This document shows positions 12,380 to 25,659 of a stretch of 64,000 bases of DNA, piece by piece (position 1 is the first letter of the stretch; each line of letters begins with the position of its first letter). The translations under genes and the position numbers were made by a program. Below the pieces are notes generated by a model. That model saw only the letters and a list, made by a program, of their open reading frames with translations. It was not told the origin of the DNA and made no database searches. The stretch comes from Chlorokybus atmophyticus. Its lineage: Eukaryota; Streptophyta; Chlorokybophyceae; Chlorokybales; Chlorokybaceae. The DNA lies in NCBI GenBank assembly GCA_009103225.1, contig RHPI01000810.1:307049-371048 (forward strand). Direction: 5' to 3'.

Positions 12380-13563
12380 GTAGTGAACAGACCACCGGCC
12401 CCAAAGCACAGGTTGGGTTGCAATCTCTCTGTTATGCTGCATGCATGCATGCTGCGCTCTGTGACAGAGTATCTGAAACTGGATGTAAGCAGACACCACA
12501 AGCGGCGAGGTGCTTGACAGCACGACAAGGGGTAGGACACAGACGATGGTGGAGAGTTTCTGCAGTCTCTCACATCTGCGCTCGCGCACACACCGTCCGC
12601 GCGCAACAGCATTGCGTACGCTTCGAGCAGTTCCTCCAACAGGTAAAGCTTTGAAGTGCTTTTGGTCAAGATGTTTTGCAACTGTTGCTCTGGTAACCAG
12701 CATCATGGTAAGTTGCTGACGCTGACAGGTTCACAACCAAGTTCCGGTGCAGCATTGGGTGTAAGAGAGCAAAGCAGTAGCGGGCACAATCAGCAAGAAG
12801 TTTGAAGGTGGTTGCACTGGGGTGATCGTAGATCATCCAGCAAGTGCAAGATACAGAGATGCTGTTGCAGGATCGCGCACGCTAGCAACCAAAGCACAAA
12901 ATTACATAATTTGTAATTACTTAATAATAATACTCATCTCCGTCGGGAATTGCTGGACTAGTGTGGCAGATGTGGAAGAGGGGGTGGAGATCATTTTCAA
13001 TTGTTAGTTTCAGTTTGCACGTTACTAGGAATCCTGTGTGAGTTTTGCTAAGGTGAGGGGCCAAATTTCACAGCTGGATGTGGTGAGTGGGTGCTTCTGT
13101 ATGATGCAATTTCAATAGACAAGTTCCACGAAAGCGAGTGTTCATGTGCAGATGAAAAGCGCGTGTGGCGCATGCATGCGTAGTTGACTCCGAGTGAGTA
13201 TATCACCACCTACTCGATGGTGCAGCTATGGTGCAGACACTGAGTGTGGAAGTTCATGGAAGCGGTTGGGCAAGGAAAGGTGCGCGAGAATACAGTTCAT
13301 AACCAGAGCTGCAAGCTCGGCACAGTGGTCCGATGCAGCCGCAAGTGGCCCGTGTGGCCCATTGTCCAATACACAAGCGCAACATGTCAATAAAGTCCGT
13401 CACACACAAGGCATTGCCCACGTGTTGCGACAACAAGTGTCAAAGCTGTGCACGGCAGTGCACGAACAAAGCTACTTGATACACATATCTCAAACCTGGC
13501 TTGCTTACTGAAAAAATAACCCGTACACCAAACTATTGTTTGAAAACATATCAACATGTCAAC

Positions 13564-16465
13564 TCAACTATCTACCACCAACACCTCCGCACCCACACCT
13601 GCACCCACTCCAACATCCTCCCCCTTCCCTCCGTCCACCACCAGCTGCTGTTCCATCCTCTCCCTAACACCCTCCACCTTCTCCCTCACAACCTCAACCT
13701 CAACCCCTTCCCCATGCACCCCCTCCTCCCCCTCCTCCTCCCCCTTCCCATCCCCATCCACCAACATTGTCTGCTTGCTGGCCACGGCCACGGCCACCCT
13801 CGCGCGCCTGCGCTCGCGCATGGCACGCTCACGCGTCTCGTAAAAGGCCCAGTCGTCGAGAACGGAGGCGGAGGCGGGATGGGTGGTGAAGGAGGAGAGG
13901 AAAGACAGCGCCTGAGGCCTGGGAACCTCCTGGTGAAGGACAGAGAGGTTGAGAGCGAACAGAGTGATGTGTTTGTGTGCGCATGCGCATGGACGAGCCG
14001 CATGTGCATGCATGCCAAGAGCATATGCATGGGCCTGGGTACGTATTACAATCTGCTGACAGTTGTGTGGTACCTGTGTGTCTCTGCTGTTGGTGATGGG
14101 TTTGTTGTCATTGTTCTCAAGGGTGATGTGTCGGAACTGCGTGTTGGGCACATCCTTGACGGCGAGCCACTTGATCGAGAAGTTCCCGCTCCACTTGTCC
14201 TGCTGCCAGTGATCCAGACTCTCCTCAAAATTCACCTGCGTGCACATCACCGTAACCAAGCAAGCTCAACAACACAACCAACAGACATAAACATGAAGTT
14301 GAGTTAAAAGGCGACAACGACAACAACAGCGCAACATCCACACTTACCGCGCTTGTCATTTGTGCCACACCGCAGAACTGCCCGCTGGCGTTCACAGAGA
14401 AGAAGAGTATGACTGGGGGAGGAGCAATCTGTTGCGCTTGCTGGTGGTTGTGTTCGTCTCCTTGCTGTTGTTGTGGAAGAGGCGGGGTGGACGCGAGCTG
14501 ACAGGGAGAAACAGGACTGGGAGTAGTTGTATCGACAGTTGTGATAGGAGGCGTAGTAGTAGTAGTAGTAGTAGTAGTACTATCCTCGGTGGTATCCGGA
14601 ATGCTGGTTGATGTTGGATCAACGGCACTGATATCGATACCGGCACCAACACCGGCGTTTGCGCAAGCACGGAAGGCTGCATCGAGGCGGCGGTTGCCTG
14701 AGGCCGTGGAGGACCACACACCATACCTGATGCAACGCACGTGCACATGAACACCCATGAACACGCATCAATACTTCACTGCAACAACCCACATACACTT
14801 ACACTCTTACACGCTTGCATGCGCACCCACGCCTGCAGCGTATGCTCGCATGCACGCTTGCATGTCCCAGACATGAGCAACTGCATGTGAACTCAACTCC
14901 TGATAAGGGCCACTCACTTGATGCTCTTGTGTACGTCATCCTCCGAGTAGCTCTTAATCACAAAGAAGCGTGCCCCTTCCGGCACAACATCCTCCACATC
15001 CTCCTTCTCCCCGGCTCCCGCGCGCATGAGCGGCGAGTCCCACTCCACCGATATCGACGAGGGCGGGGACACTCCTGGCCCCGCCGACATCGCCGAGGAG
15101 GACCCTGAAGACCCCGAGGATGAGACTGAAGAGGGTGAGAACACATACCCATGTGTGTTGTTGGTACTACTATTTCCTCCTCCTCTTTGGCCTTTGCTGC
15201 CGGCTCGCCTCGTGCGCGGCGAGAATGCCACGCGCGGGCCGGGTCGGATGCCTGGCGATAAGGGTATGTTGTTGTGGTGGAAGATGTTGTTGTTGTTGTT
15301 GTTGAAGTGGTGGTGGTGGTGTTGGTTGTTGGTTGGGCTTGTGGTGGGAGGGGAGAAGAGGAGGTCCCCCGCGTGGTAGTGCGTGTGGGTGTGTACGTGC
15401 GAGGAGAGGTCCAGCCACGCGGGTCTGTGCTGCTGCGGCCTTGCAATCATGGATGCTGCTGCTTGGTCCTGCCATGTTGGGTAATGAGCAACATGTTGGG
15501 GTGTTGGGAAAGGCAGGACAGGATGGAAGATGTGCTGTGGATGATGATGTTGGCCTGCCTGCTGCATGATGTGGTGCTGGTGACGTGCATCGTAAGCCGC
15601 CGGTATGCCGTTCACCACAGGACTCCCCGTGATGTACTGCGCCCCACCCTGGAGTGTAACACAACAACTCACTCATTAGCACACAGACATACACTCATGC
15701 ACCCGCGCGCGCACCCACATTCAAGTGATAAAGAAGTACAGCATATAGATATGCGTCACTTGCCTGGGGGATGGAGCCATGCCCAACTATCGACTGCACA
15801 TGTGCATCTCCCTTGACGTCGGCGGCATAATTGACACCGCCCTTGTCCAATTGGTGCGCCGGGCCACTGTCTTGATACACCACTGGCACGGAGAAGGCAC
15901 ATGTGCGTGAGCGTGCCAGTGATGATCACGTCGATACCAAACATGTACCTTGTCATTGTCAACAACACCAACTATGTCGTGCCTGAGTGTTGTCCCTTAC
16001 CTTGGTACATGTAGGGCGCAGGGTAGTAGGTGAGGGAGGGGGAGAGCGGATGATGATGCGGGTGGTGAGGGTTATGATGATGGTGGTGATGCGAGGCGTG
16101 CGGGTGGTAGTACGGTGAGTGGGGGTGGTGAAGGTGCTGCTGCGGGTATGCGTGCTCGGCGTACTGTGATGCCAAAGGGGGGGGGATGGGGGTTAGTAGA
16201 CTAGTTGGAATGGACGTAACGCATGAGTGCGTGCAGCCACACAACAATGGTGTCCATGCCACACAAGTACTGTACCTGCATGGCTCTTGCGAGCTCGCCC
16301 GCAGCGTAGTGGTCGCCCCCTACCATGGCACGCTGGTGGTGATTACCTGCACATGCACAATTAGCGTCAGCATATGCACTTCGCCCACCAGCATGAGTGC
16401 ATTGCGCGGTAATGGACTTGCCTGGACTGTACGGGTGGGTGTAGTGCTGCTGCTGCTGCTGGTAG

Positions 16466-16504
<39 letters not shown>

Positions 16505-16866
16505 ATCTGTAGCTGTGGTGGCTGCTGCCGTTGCTGTGGCTGTGGCTGTGGCTGCGGCCGGCAGCCACTTCTTGGTCTCTCTCCTGCTTTTGCTCCTCCT
16601 ACTGCTCCTCCTACTGCTCCATCATCCCCGCCAGTACCACTAACCCCTCCCTCGCCGCCATCAACACCAACGCTACCGCCCCTAAGAGCCGGTATTGCAG
16701 GAGCCTGAACAGGGGGGGCGAGGTGTGTTTGGGGGTAAGAGTCGGTGAGGGTGGAGGGTGGGGTGGGGGTGGGGGTGGGGGTGGGGGGAATGTTAGGTCA
16801 TTGTAAAGGGGCTTACCTCCTCACAACTCGCCGGTGGTACAGTAGAGGGCTGATCTTCTTGAGGAC
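13564..16866 (-). CDS. YTH-domain reader, array copy 2 (5' exon missing)
   Basis: Identical exon set to the gene at 8445-11747, shifted by 5,119, including both GC-AG introns and the Thr/Gln insert in the YTH fold. As in copy 1, the sequence upstream of its first visible exon is the next array unit and not a promoter, so this copy is either 5'-truncated or an assembly duplicate. Confidence 0.85.
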
Positions 16867-17025
16867 CTGTGCGCATGGTGCTGGGCGGTTGCGTAGACAC
16901 TGCGTGAGCAACCAAGTGAGACACCTTGACACTTGCATGCATGCAAGAATACTACGGCTGTGCAATTATACAGTTGGCTGATGACCGTCCTAGGTTGCGG
17001 GGAAGGGAAGGGAAGGGAAGGGGGG

Positions 17026-20000
17026 CACAAAGCACGTGCAGATGTCCCTCGCATCGTGTATGTTCCAATATCAGACAGCAGCTCAGACTCAGATGATGAG
17101 GTTAGCAATGTCATCTGTGTTTTTGAATTTGCCCAATGCATCATGGCGAGCACTTGCGTTGTGACAAGCAACAGCATTGTAGAGACATGTTGTACTTGAT
17201 ATGCGTGCGTTACATGCGCTGAATGTACTTGCTGCCTCTGTTGACAACAACTATTGCTTAGGACATACGACTACGCGACAAGTACTTGCGAGGAACGGGT
17301 TGGTCGACCGGTGTAGCGGTATGCACTGATATTCCGGTTGCCAATGGCATCAGGTGTTGTCTGCATGACCATCATATGCAGCATGTTGTGGTATGCGTAT
17401 CTATAAGACTGCACTCAAGTCAACTACGCTGTTGTTTCACTGCAGCAGCTCATACAACACTCATTACTCCGCAGACCGACACCGACAATGGCAGCCAGGT
17501 AGTGAACAGACCACCGGCCCCAAAGCACAGGTTGGGTTGCAATCTCTCTGTTATGCTGCATGCATGCATGCTGCGCTCTGTGACAGAGTATCTGAAACTG
17601 GATGTAAGCAGACACCACAAGCGGCGAGGTGCTTGACAGCACGACAAGGGGTAGGACACAGACGATGGTGGAGAGTTTCTGCAGTCTCTCACATCTGCGC
17701 TCGCGCACACACCGTCCGCGCGCAACAGCATTGCGTACGCTTCGAGCAGTTCCTCCAACAGGTAAAGCTTTGAAGTGCTTTTGGTCAAGATGTTTTGCAA
17801 CTGTTGCTCTGGTAACCAGCATCATGGTAAGTTGCTGACGCTGACAGGTTCACAACCAAGTTCCGGTGCAGCATTGGGTGTAAGAGAGCAAAGCAGTAGC
17901 GGGCACAATCAGCAAGAAGTTTGAAGGTGGTTGCACTGGGGTGATCGTAGATCATCCAGCAAGTGCAAGATACAGAGATGCTGTTGCAGGATCGCGCACG
18001 CTAGCAACCAAAGCACAAAATTACATAATTTGTAATTACTTAATAATAATACTCATCTCCGTCGGGAATTGCTGGACTAGTGTGGCAGATGTGGAAGAGG
18101 GGGTGGAGATCATTTTCAATTGTTAGTTTCAGTTTGCACGTTACTAGGAATCCTGTGTGAGTTTTGCTAAGGTGAGGGGCCAAATTTCACAGCTGGATGT
18201 GGTGAGTGGGTGCTTCTGTATGATGCAATTTCAATAGACAAGTTCCACGAAAGCGAGTGTTCATGTGCAGATGAAAAGCGCGTGTGGCGCATGCATGCGT
18301 AGTTGACTCCGAGTGAGTATATCACCACCTACTCGATGGTGCAGCTATGGTGCAGACACTGAGTGTGGAAGTTCATGGAAGCGGTTGGGCAAGGAAAGGT
18401 GCGCGAGAATACAGTTCATAACCAGAGCTGCAAGCTCGGCACAGTGGTCCGATGCAGCCGCAAGTGGCCCGTGTGGCCCATTGTCCAATACACAAGCGCA
18501 ACATGTCAATAAAGTCCGTCACACACAAGGCATTGCCCACGTGTTGCGACAACAAGTGTCAAAGCTGTGCACGGCAGTGCACGAACAAAGCTACTTGATA
18601 CACATATCTCAAACCTGGCTTGCTTACTGAAAAAATAACCCGTACACCAAACTATTGTTTGAAAACATATCAACATGTCAACTCAACTATCTACCACCAA
18701 CACCTCCGCACCCACACCTGCACCCACTCCAACATCCTCCCCCTTCCCTCCGTCCACCACCAGCTGCTGTTCCATCCTCTCCCTAACACCCTCCACCTTC
18801 TCCCTCACAACCTCAACCTCAACCCCTTCCCCATGCACCCCCTCCTCCCCCTCCTCCTCCCCCTTCCCATCCCCATCCACCAACATTGTCTGCTTGCTGG
18901 CCACGGCCACGGCCACCCTCGCGCGCCTGCGCTCGCGCATGGCACGCTCACGCGTCTCGTAAAAGGCCCAGTCGTCGAGAACGGAGGCGGAGGCGGGATG
19001 GGTGGTGAAGGAGGAGAGGAAAGACAGCGCCTGAGGCCTGGGAACCTCCTGGTGAAGGACAGAGAGGTTGAGAGCGAACAGAGTGATGTGTTTGTGTGCG
19101 CATGCGCATGGACGAGCCGCATGTGCATGCATGCCAAGAGCATATGCATGGGCCTGGGTACGTATTACAATCTGCTGACAGTTGTGTGGTACCTGTGTGT
19201 CTCTGCTGTTGGTGATGGGTTTGTTGTCATTGTTCTCAAGGGTGATGTGTCGGAACTGCGTGTTGGGCACATCCTTGACGGCGAGCCACTTGATCGAGAA
19301 GTTCCCGCTCCACTTGTCCTGCTGCCAGTGATCCAGACTCTCCTCAAAATTCACCTGCGTGCACATCACCGTAACCAAGCAAGCTCAACAACACAACCAA
19401 CAGACATAAACATGAAGTTGAGTTAAAAGGCGACAACGACAACAACAGCGCAACATCCACACTTACCGCGCTTGTCATTTGTGCCACACCGCAGAACTGC
19501 CCGCTGGCGTTCACAGAGAAGAAGAGTATGACTGGGGGAGGAGCAATCTGTTGCGCTTGCTGGTGGTTGTGTTCGTCTCCTTGCTGTTGTTGTGGAAGAG
19601 GCGGGGTGGACGCGAGCTGACAGGGAGAAACAGGACTGGGAGTAGTTGTATCGACAGTTGTGATAGGAGGCGTAGTAGTAGTAGTAGTAGTAGTAGTACT
19701 ATCCTCGGTGGTATCCGGAATGCTGGTTGATGTTGGATCAACGGCACTGATATCGATACCGGCACCAACACCGGCGTTTGCGCAAGCACGGAAGGCTGCA
19801 TCGAGGCGGCGGTTGCCTGAGGCCGTGGAGGACCACACACCATACCTGATGCAACGCACGTGCACATGAACACCCATGAACACGCATCAATACTTCACTG
19901 CAACAACCCACATACACTTACACTCTTACACGCTTGCATGCGCACCCACGCCTGCAGCGTATGCTCGCATGCACGCTTGCATGTCCCAGACATGAGCAAC

Positions 20001-21014
20001 TGCATGTGAACTCAACTCCTGATAAGGGCCACTCACTTGATGCTCTTGTGTACGTCATCCTCCGAGTAGCTCTTAATCACAAAGAAGCGTGCCCCTTCCG
20101 GCACAACATCCTCCACATCCTCCTTCTCCCCGGCTCCCGCGCGCATGAGCGGCGAGTCCCACTCCACCGATATCGACGAGGGCGGGGACACTCCTGGCCC
20201 CGCCGACATCGCCGAGGAGGACCCTGAAGACCCCGAGGATGAGACTGAAGAGGGTGAGAACACATACCCATGTGTGTTGTTGGTACTACTATTTCCTCCT
20301 CCTCTTTGGCCTTTGCTGCCGGCTCGCCTCGTGCGCGGCGAGAATGCCACGCGCGGGCCGGGTCGGATGCCTGGCGATAAGGGTATGTTGTTGTGGTGGA
20401 AGATGTTGTTGTTGTTGTTGTTGAAGTGGTGGTGGTGGTGTTGGTTGTTGGTTGGGCTTGTGGTGGGAGGGGAGAAGAGGAGGTCCCCCGCGTGGTAGTG
20501 CGTGTGGGTGTGTACGTGCGAGGAGAGGTCCAGCCACGCGGGTCTGTGCTGCTGCGGCCTTGCAATCATGGATGCTGCTGCTTGGTCCTGCCATGTTGGG
20601 TAATGAGCAACATGTTGGGGTGTTGGGAAAGGCAGGACAGGATGGAAGATGTGCTGTGGATGATGATGTTGGCCTGCCTGCTGCATGATGTGGTGCTGGT
20701 GACGTGCATCGTAAGCCGCCGGTATGCCGTTCACCACAGGACTCCCCGTGATGTACTGCGCCCCACCCTGGAGTGTAACACAACAACTCACTCATTAGCA
20801 CACAGACATACACTCATGCACCCGCGCGCGCACCCACATTCAAGTGATAAAGAAGTACAGCATATAGATATGCGTCACTTGCCTGGGGGATGGAGCCATG
20901 CCCAACTATCGACTGCACATGTGCATCTCCCTTGACGTCGGCGGCATAATTGACACCGCCCTTGTCCAATTGGTGCGCCGGGCCACTGTCTTGATACACC
21001 ACTGGCACGGAGAA
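17026..21014. repeat. Tandem 5,119-bp unit, copy 3 (truncated at 3,989 bp)
   Basis: Matches copies 1 and 2 up to 21014, then a single N at 21015 joins unrelated sequence. The lone N most likely marks a scaffold join of unknown true size. Its first bases repeat the headless fragment of the Ser/Gln-rich gene. Confidence 0.95.
18683..21014 (-). CDS. YTH-domain reader, array copy 3 (cut by the N at 21015)
   Basis: Exons equivalent to the last five of copy 1 are present. The fragment stops inside the exon that reads VVYQDSGPAHQLDKGG. Of the three copies only this last one could have been attached to the true first exon and promoter, and those are lost in the join. Confidence 0.85.
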
Positions 21015-21015
21015 N
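21015..21015. other. Single-N assembly join
   Basis: One N within a YTH exon, separating array copy 3 from non-homologous sequence. True gap length is unknown. Confidence 0.9.
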
Positions 21016-22465
21016 CAATGCTCATTACTGACATGCACATCTACCAGCATCATCTGCATGCACATACGTTCTTCACTCTCATCCGCTGCTACGCCACGCT
21101 CCACCATGTTGCTGCCTCTGCTGCAGACGGCATGAATTGGGCTACTCAGATCAGGTAATGCAAGGCGGCTGCTACACCCTCTATGATGTTGACTACGCCA
21201 CCGCCTACGTTGCCGCCGCTACTGCCGCCAAGTCTCAGGCCGTCACTACAGACTGCCACGACAACATCCTTCCCCAAGCGACGGGGGGCTTCTATAACGC
21301 ACCTCTGGTTAACCTAGACGGGATCGTACGTACGGCGCTCCGTTCTGTACCGAGATATCGGATCAGTCAGGAAGAGCATTGCGAGATATCGCAACAACTG
21401 CTCCCTTTGGTCCCGGTTAGCTAACCGCCAGAACTGGCGGAAGTGACCGAGGAGTATAACTGGGGTTCCGTCCTGACACTTTTTTCTTGCATCCGTATCT
21501 CTGCGACTGGTGTCCCGGGCGCGGTCGTTCAGGGATGCATATGATGCCCAAGTGCAAGAGTTGGGGCTCTTGTGCAGCGTGCAACGCGCGGGTGGGATAT
21601 CCGCGCCAGCTCTGAGCGTCACAGCTAGCCACGATAGCCGGCTGTCAAGCGACAACATGTGGCCTGCTCTATAGCCGTCCGATGCGGCACATCCGACATT
21701 TAGAATGATCCCACGACAGCTGTTGGCCTGATAATGCGTCGGTTGGCACCGAATCCAATTCCGAGCAAGAGTCCAACCTCAGCTGACCGGCAGACAACCT
21801 CCAACTCTTTGCATTTGTGCACGTCTACCGAACCCAGGTTCTACTGTCTTGATGCAAGGTATTGATTAATAATGCTAGTGCAGTTTTGGTGTGTGTGGTT
21901 GGCAAGCGTCCGGTGGACTAACAGGCCACGGCCCGTACGACAACACACGCAACGACTCGTTGCCACGAGCCCCCGCCCAAAGGCACCACAGCCGGTTCAT
22001 TAAAGCGCCTCGTTGCGCGGGCTTTATGCACTTTTACCGTAAGAAGCTTTTGCCAGGCCTTGTGGGCTTTTCTTTTCTCGCTGGAGGGAGGAGCGGGGGG
22101 CCTGGCCCCATCATGTCATAATGTGCCGGTAGGCCTGCCTTAGCCTCTGTGCCCCCACAACCGACGTATGCATGGATGCCAGGTGGATCTGATAATGTAA
22201 CCGTACGCGATGCGGATGTACGACCTGCGCAAAGGAATCTCACGCCTGAGCTGGTGCGACGCGTCCCAATGAGATTCTACGCGGCCGGCAGCTGCCATCG
22301 TCCCTACAGGCGACAGCGGCATAGGGACCAGCAGCACAACAGCACTTGCGTCACGCACGTGACTCGTCACCTACTGTACAAATCACGAGTCACGATTCAT
22401 AACGAGTGTTGCGTAACGCAGTAACGTAAGTCACGCTCAGCATCATGTGTGACACATGACGCTGG
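21016..22465. other. Sequence after the join; possible coding fragment, otherwise nothing firm
   Basis: At 21137-21320 the plus strand reads a plausible but unrecognised peptide containing YDVDYATAYVAAATAAKSQ and then GGFYNAPLVNLDG. It may be an exon whose partners lie in the gap. From 21320 to 22400 I see no gene. The self-complementary GGTTAGCTAACC (about 21414) and CCGCCAGAACTGGCGG just after it form short hairpins. Confidence 0.35.
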
Positions 22466-22479
22466 TTTTGGCGCCAAAA
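22466..22479. promoter_or_regulatory. E2F-like palindrome upstream of DCC1
   Basis: Perfect TTTTGGCGCCAAAA, 40 bp before the DCC1 start codon. It is the same 14-mer as at 5254 and nearly the same as at 51038. E2F control of a replication/cohesion gene would be expected from plants and animals; binding is inferred. Confidence 0.65.
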
Positions 22480-22518
22480 CAGAGAACGGCTTTGCCACGT
22501 GGCAGGTAGAGGGCGCAC

Positions 22519-24741
22519 ATGGCGGTGGCGGCGGCGGTGAAGGTGGTGGCGTTCGTGGAGGACTACCAGCCGGCGGCGGTGGAGGAGCTCCGGCTGCTGG
22601 AGGTCGGTGACGAAGAACTGCTGCGGGAGCTGCTGGCGGAGGGGTAAGAAAGTCCTGCCCCACTATAAACAAAGGCATTGCATGGCACGCTGCTGCGAGG
22701 CATCTCTCAAACCAACCATCATGCATGCAAGAAATTACTCATCGCTGATAATGCATTAAAAATCGATGAAGATTGCTTTCCATCCAGTAAACCTACGCAA
22801 TACATTTCTCTCCAGGGCAAGTATAAAGGGTCCGCTTACTGCTGCCCGCCAGACAAGAGACCCACACTCTCACCCTCAACCACACCAACAACAACCACAA
22901 GCACATCAGCAACTCCCTCCACCAGCTGTTCTCTGCACGCGTTCCCGCACATACGCGCTCCGTGCTCAGGAGACCTCCAACGCCCTCCTACTCTGCGCCC
23001 CACCACCTCCGCCACCCAATGATGACGACGCGGAGATGCTCGACACCCACGACAACAACAACAACATGTTGAGGGTTGTTGGAGTGAAGGGCTCGTACTG
23101 GGAGCTTGCAGAAACTGCACCAAAGACCGACGAGGTAGTTGAAACAACAAGTGGTTATCGACACAAAACCCCAACGTTGTGTTCATGTTGTTGTTGTCCT
23201 CGCCCTCAGTTGGAGAGGCTTCTAGCGGAGAGCGTGTACACGGAAGCTGACGACAACGAGGAAGGGGAGGACGAGCGCATGGCTTACGGGGACCCGAGGA
23301 GGATGTACACCTTTAACGAGTTGCTGGAACGCGTTCAGGTAGGGTGTCTTCGCGCATGTGCGTGTGTTTCAGGACGTGTACGTAAGCATGCATGAGTGCA
23401 AGTACGTGAGCGCGTACGTTTGCAAGAGCACCTGTCTGCGCTTGCCTGTGCTCCCATACACACACATGCACGTCTATGTACATGTCTGTACGCTTGTGCC
23501 CAATCGTAGCAGGCACACACTGCATGCACGGTACCGTAGCAGTGTAGTAGCGTGCGCGTTGACACGTGCACGTCCTCCTCCCTCCGCAGGCCAGCGATCA
23601 CGAGCTCCGTCTCGCCCTCTCCTCCCTCCACGCCCTCCCCCTCCCCCCCCACACCCGCCTCGTCCACCCCTCCGTCTCCTCCCACGTCCTCCGCCTCCTC
23701 CTCCTGTCCGCCACCGAGCTCGGACTCCCCCTCTCATCACCATTAACCGTGTCCCGGCTCGCGCCCGCGATGACGGGAGTGAGGAAGGAGTTGGTGGAGC
23801 ATGGGCTGAGAATGTTTGGGAGGGAGAGGTGGGAGGGGGTGGGAGAGGGGGGGGAGGGGTGGGTGGTGGATGGGGAGAAGGTGTGCGCGTTCTATGGGGT
23901 TGGGATATTGCAAAAGACCACGAGGTGGAAGGTGAGGTGCCTGTGCCTGCGCATGTCCTTGCGCAGATGTGTGCATGCATGCAGGCACGCACGTGCGCGC
24001 GCGCGCGTGCCTGTATGTGTGTGGTCTGCGCGTGAGTTGAGAGACACTTCCTGTTTGTTTGCCAGTTGGAGGACTTCATGGCGGCATGGAAGGAGGCCGT
24101 GCCTGAGGTGAGTGACTCGAGGCCACATTTTCCGCAACATACATTACACCAAACCCAACAAGCACAGCACAGCACAGCACAGCACACGACACCGTGTTTG
24201 TTGGGTTTCATGTTTCTGTGTGGCCGGCTGTTGCACAACGCAAACTCTGATACGCATGCCGTGAGGGCAAGCCGGATCATGCACGCAACACACACACACA
24301 CGCGCACACGCACACGCACACGCGTGTATGCGCAGCCCTTCTCCCCCTCCTCCCTCTCCCCCCTCCGCGCCGACTGCCTCCTCGACACCCTGGGCGGCGC
24401 CCCCTACGTCTCCCTGTTCCGCGAGCGCGACCTACCCGACGACCCGGACGCGCGGTTCAGAGCGCTGTTCGAGAGACGGGCGAGGTGGACCGCCGAGGAG
24501 ATCGAACCGTTCGTGAGGTGAGTGTGAGTGTGAGAGTGGGTGGGTGGGTGGGTGGGTGCACGTTCGCTTGCTTGTATGTACATCGTCCCCGTCGTTACTA
24601 GTGGTGCTGTGTGCTGATGACCACTGGCGTATGCGTGGCAGGCGGTTGCGTGCGCCGGGTCAGAGCATCGAGAGCCTCCTGCTCAGGCACGCAAGGCTCA
24701 CGCAGGGCACGGGAGGAGACGCATTCTACTCGGCGCGGTGA
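22519..24741 (+). CDS. DSCC1: Sister chromatid cohesion protein DCC1 (Ctf18-RFC subunit)
   Basis: DCC1 homologue, a subunit of the alternative clamp loader Ctf18-RFC, which works with PCNA at forks and in cohesion. Seven in-phase exons: 22519..22643, 22816..23134, 23210..23338, 23590..23931, 24066..24107, 24336..24517 and 24642..24741, giving 412 residues (human about 393). Matching blocks are AVLCTRSRTYALRAQETSNALLL, VKGSYWEL, YTFNELLERVQAS, GEKVCAFYGVGILQ and, most distinctive, the C-terminal DPDARFRALFERRARWTAEEI with EPFVRRL. The ATG is the first after the E2F palindrome and opens the only frame to the first donor. A His/Gln/Pro-rich insert sits before AVLC. The assignment rests on recall of the family pattern. 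Confidence 0.86.
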
Positions 24742-25659
24742 CATATGCAAAGAGAAAGCAACATCACAATATATAGCACAAAATCAAGATGTCGTGTTGG
24801 AGATGTATAATGCATGTGTGTAGATAGGAAGTGTACTATTCAAGTCCTCTTCATACCGCCAACATGTGAAGCATGCACGTAGTGCTGAATCTGCTGCCCG
24901 TGTTGGTGTAGAAGCAGGGGCAGTGTTGCTGCTAGACCTTAGCAGTTGTGTGGCTAGTGTGCTGACTGGGTGTCTCTCATGACGGCCACGCTTCCAAGCA
25001 TACATATCAAAAACCACCTCAGCAATTTTCGACGATGACGACGTTCACTACCGTGCCCGCAGAAGGCCGTATGTAAGTTGCTGTGTGCGTCGTTTGTGGC
25101 TGGCATGAGTGAGAGTGCAGGGTCATATCACAAAAGATCCCAGCCCCACACGAAATGCAACATCAAGGGAAAGAGTGACCACAACTTGGGTTAAACAGCA
25201 ACAATCAAACAAGCACCACAATCACACCAACCAAACCAACGACGATCATGCCTTGCCTCGACCGACTGCAGCTCCAGAAAAGACTGGTTGTGTCTTTTTA
25301 TTCTAGCTGCCCTAGCAAAAGTCAGCCGTGCAACGGAGTCTTTGAGTGCGTGCATGGTTGCATGCATGCATGCAACCATGTGCGTCTGCAGAAGCGCAGT
25401 TATGCCGTTTTGGCGCGGCGACTGGGTGGTGATGAGTAAGTAATGTAAACCAACAGCAAGGACAACCGTGCTGGAGTGTTTACATCAGCATGTAACAACG
25501 ACTGCTACGTTTGCAAGTCACTTTCTTCAGCAGTCGGACAGACCGACAGACCCAACGTTGCAGGCGTCGTCATCGTTGTAGTCGGCGTCGGCGTCGGCGT
25601 CGGCGTCGGTGTCGGTGGCAGCAGCGGCGGCGGCGGCGGCCTCGTCGTCCTCGGTGACC
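24742..25659. other. Intergenic between DCC1 and the GGT-like gene
   Basis: Probable DCC1 3' region followed by the promoter side of the next gene. A GTCGGC hexamer run lies near 25580-25617, and GCATGC words form a palindrome near 25352-25378. No supported gene. Confidence 0.5.

Larger units (their letters stand above)
11907..17025. repeat. Tandem 5,119-bp unit, copy 2
   Basis: Same content and order as copy 1, shifted by 5,119. It starts in mid-exon of the Ser/Gln-rich gene, so that gene is headless here. No divergence was seen, introns included, which means either a very recent duplication or an assembly loop. Confidence 0.97.

Noticed and set aside
22140-22424. Short frames on both strands before DCC1
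   Set aside because: No motifs, no splice partners, and the promoter palindrome at 22466 marks the real start side.
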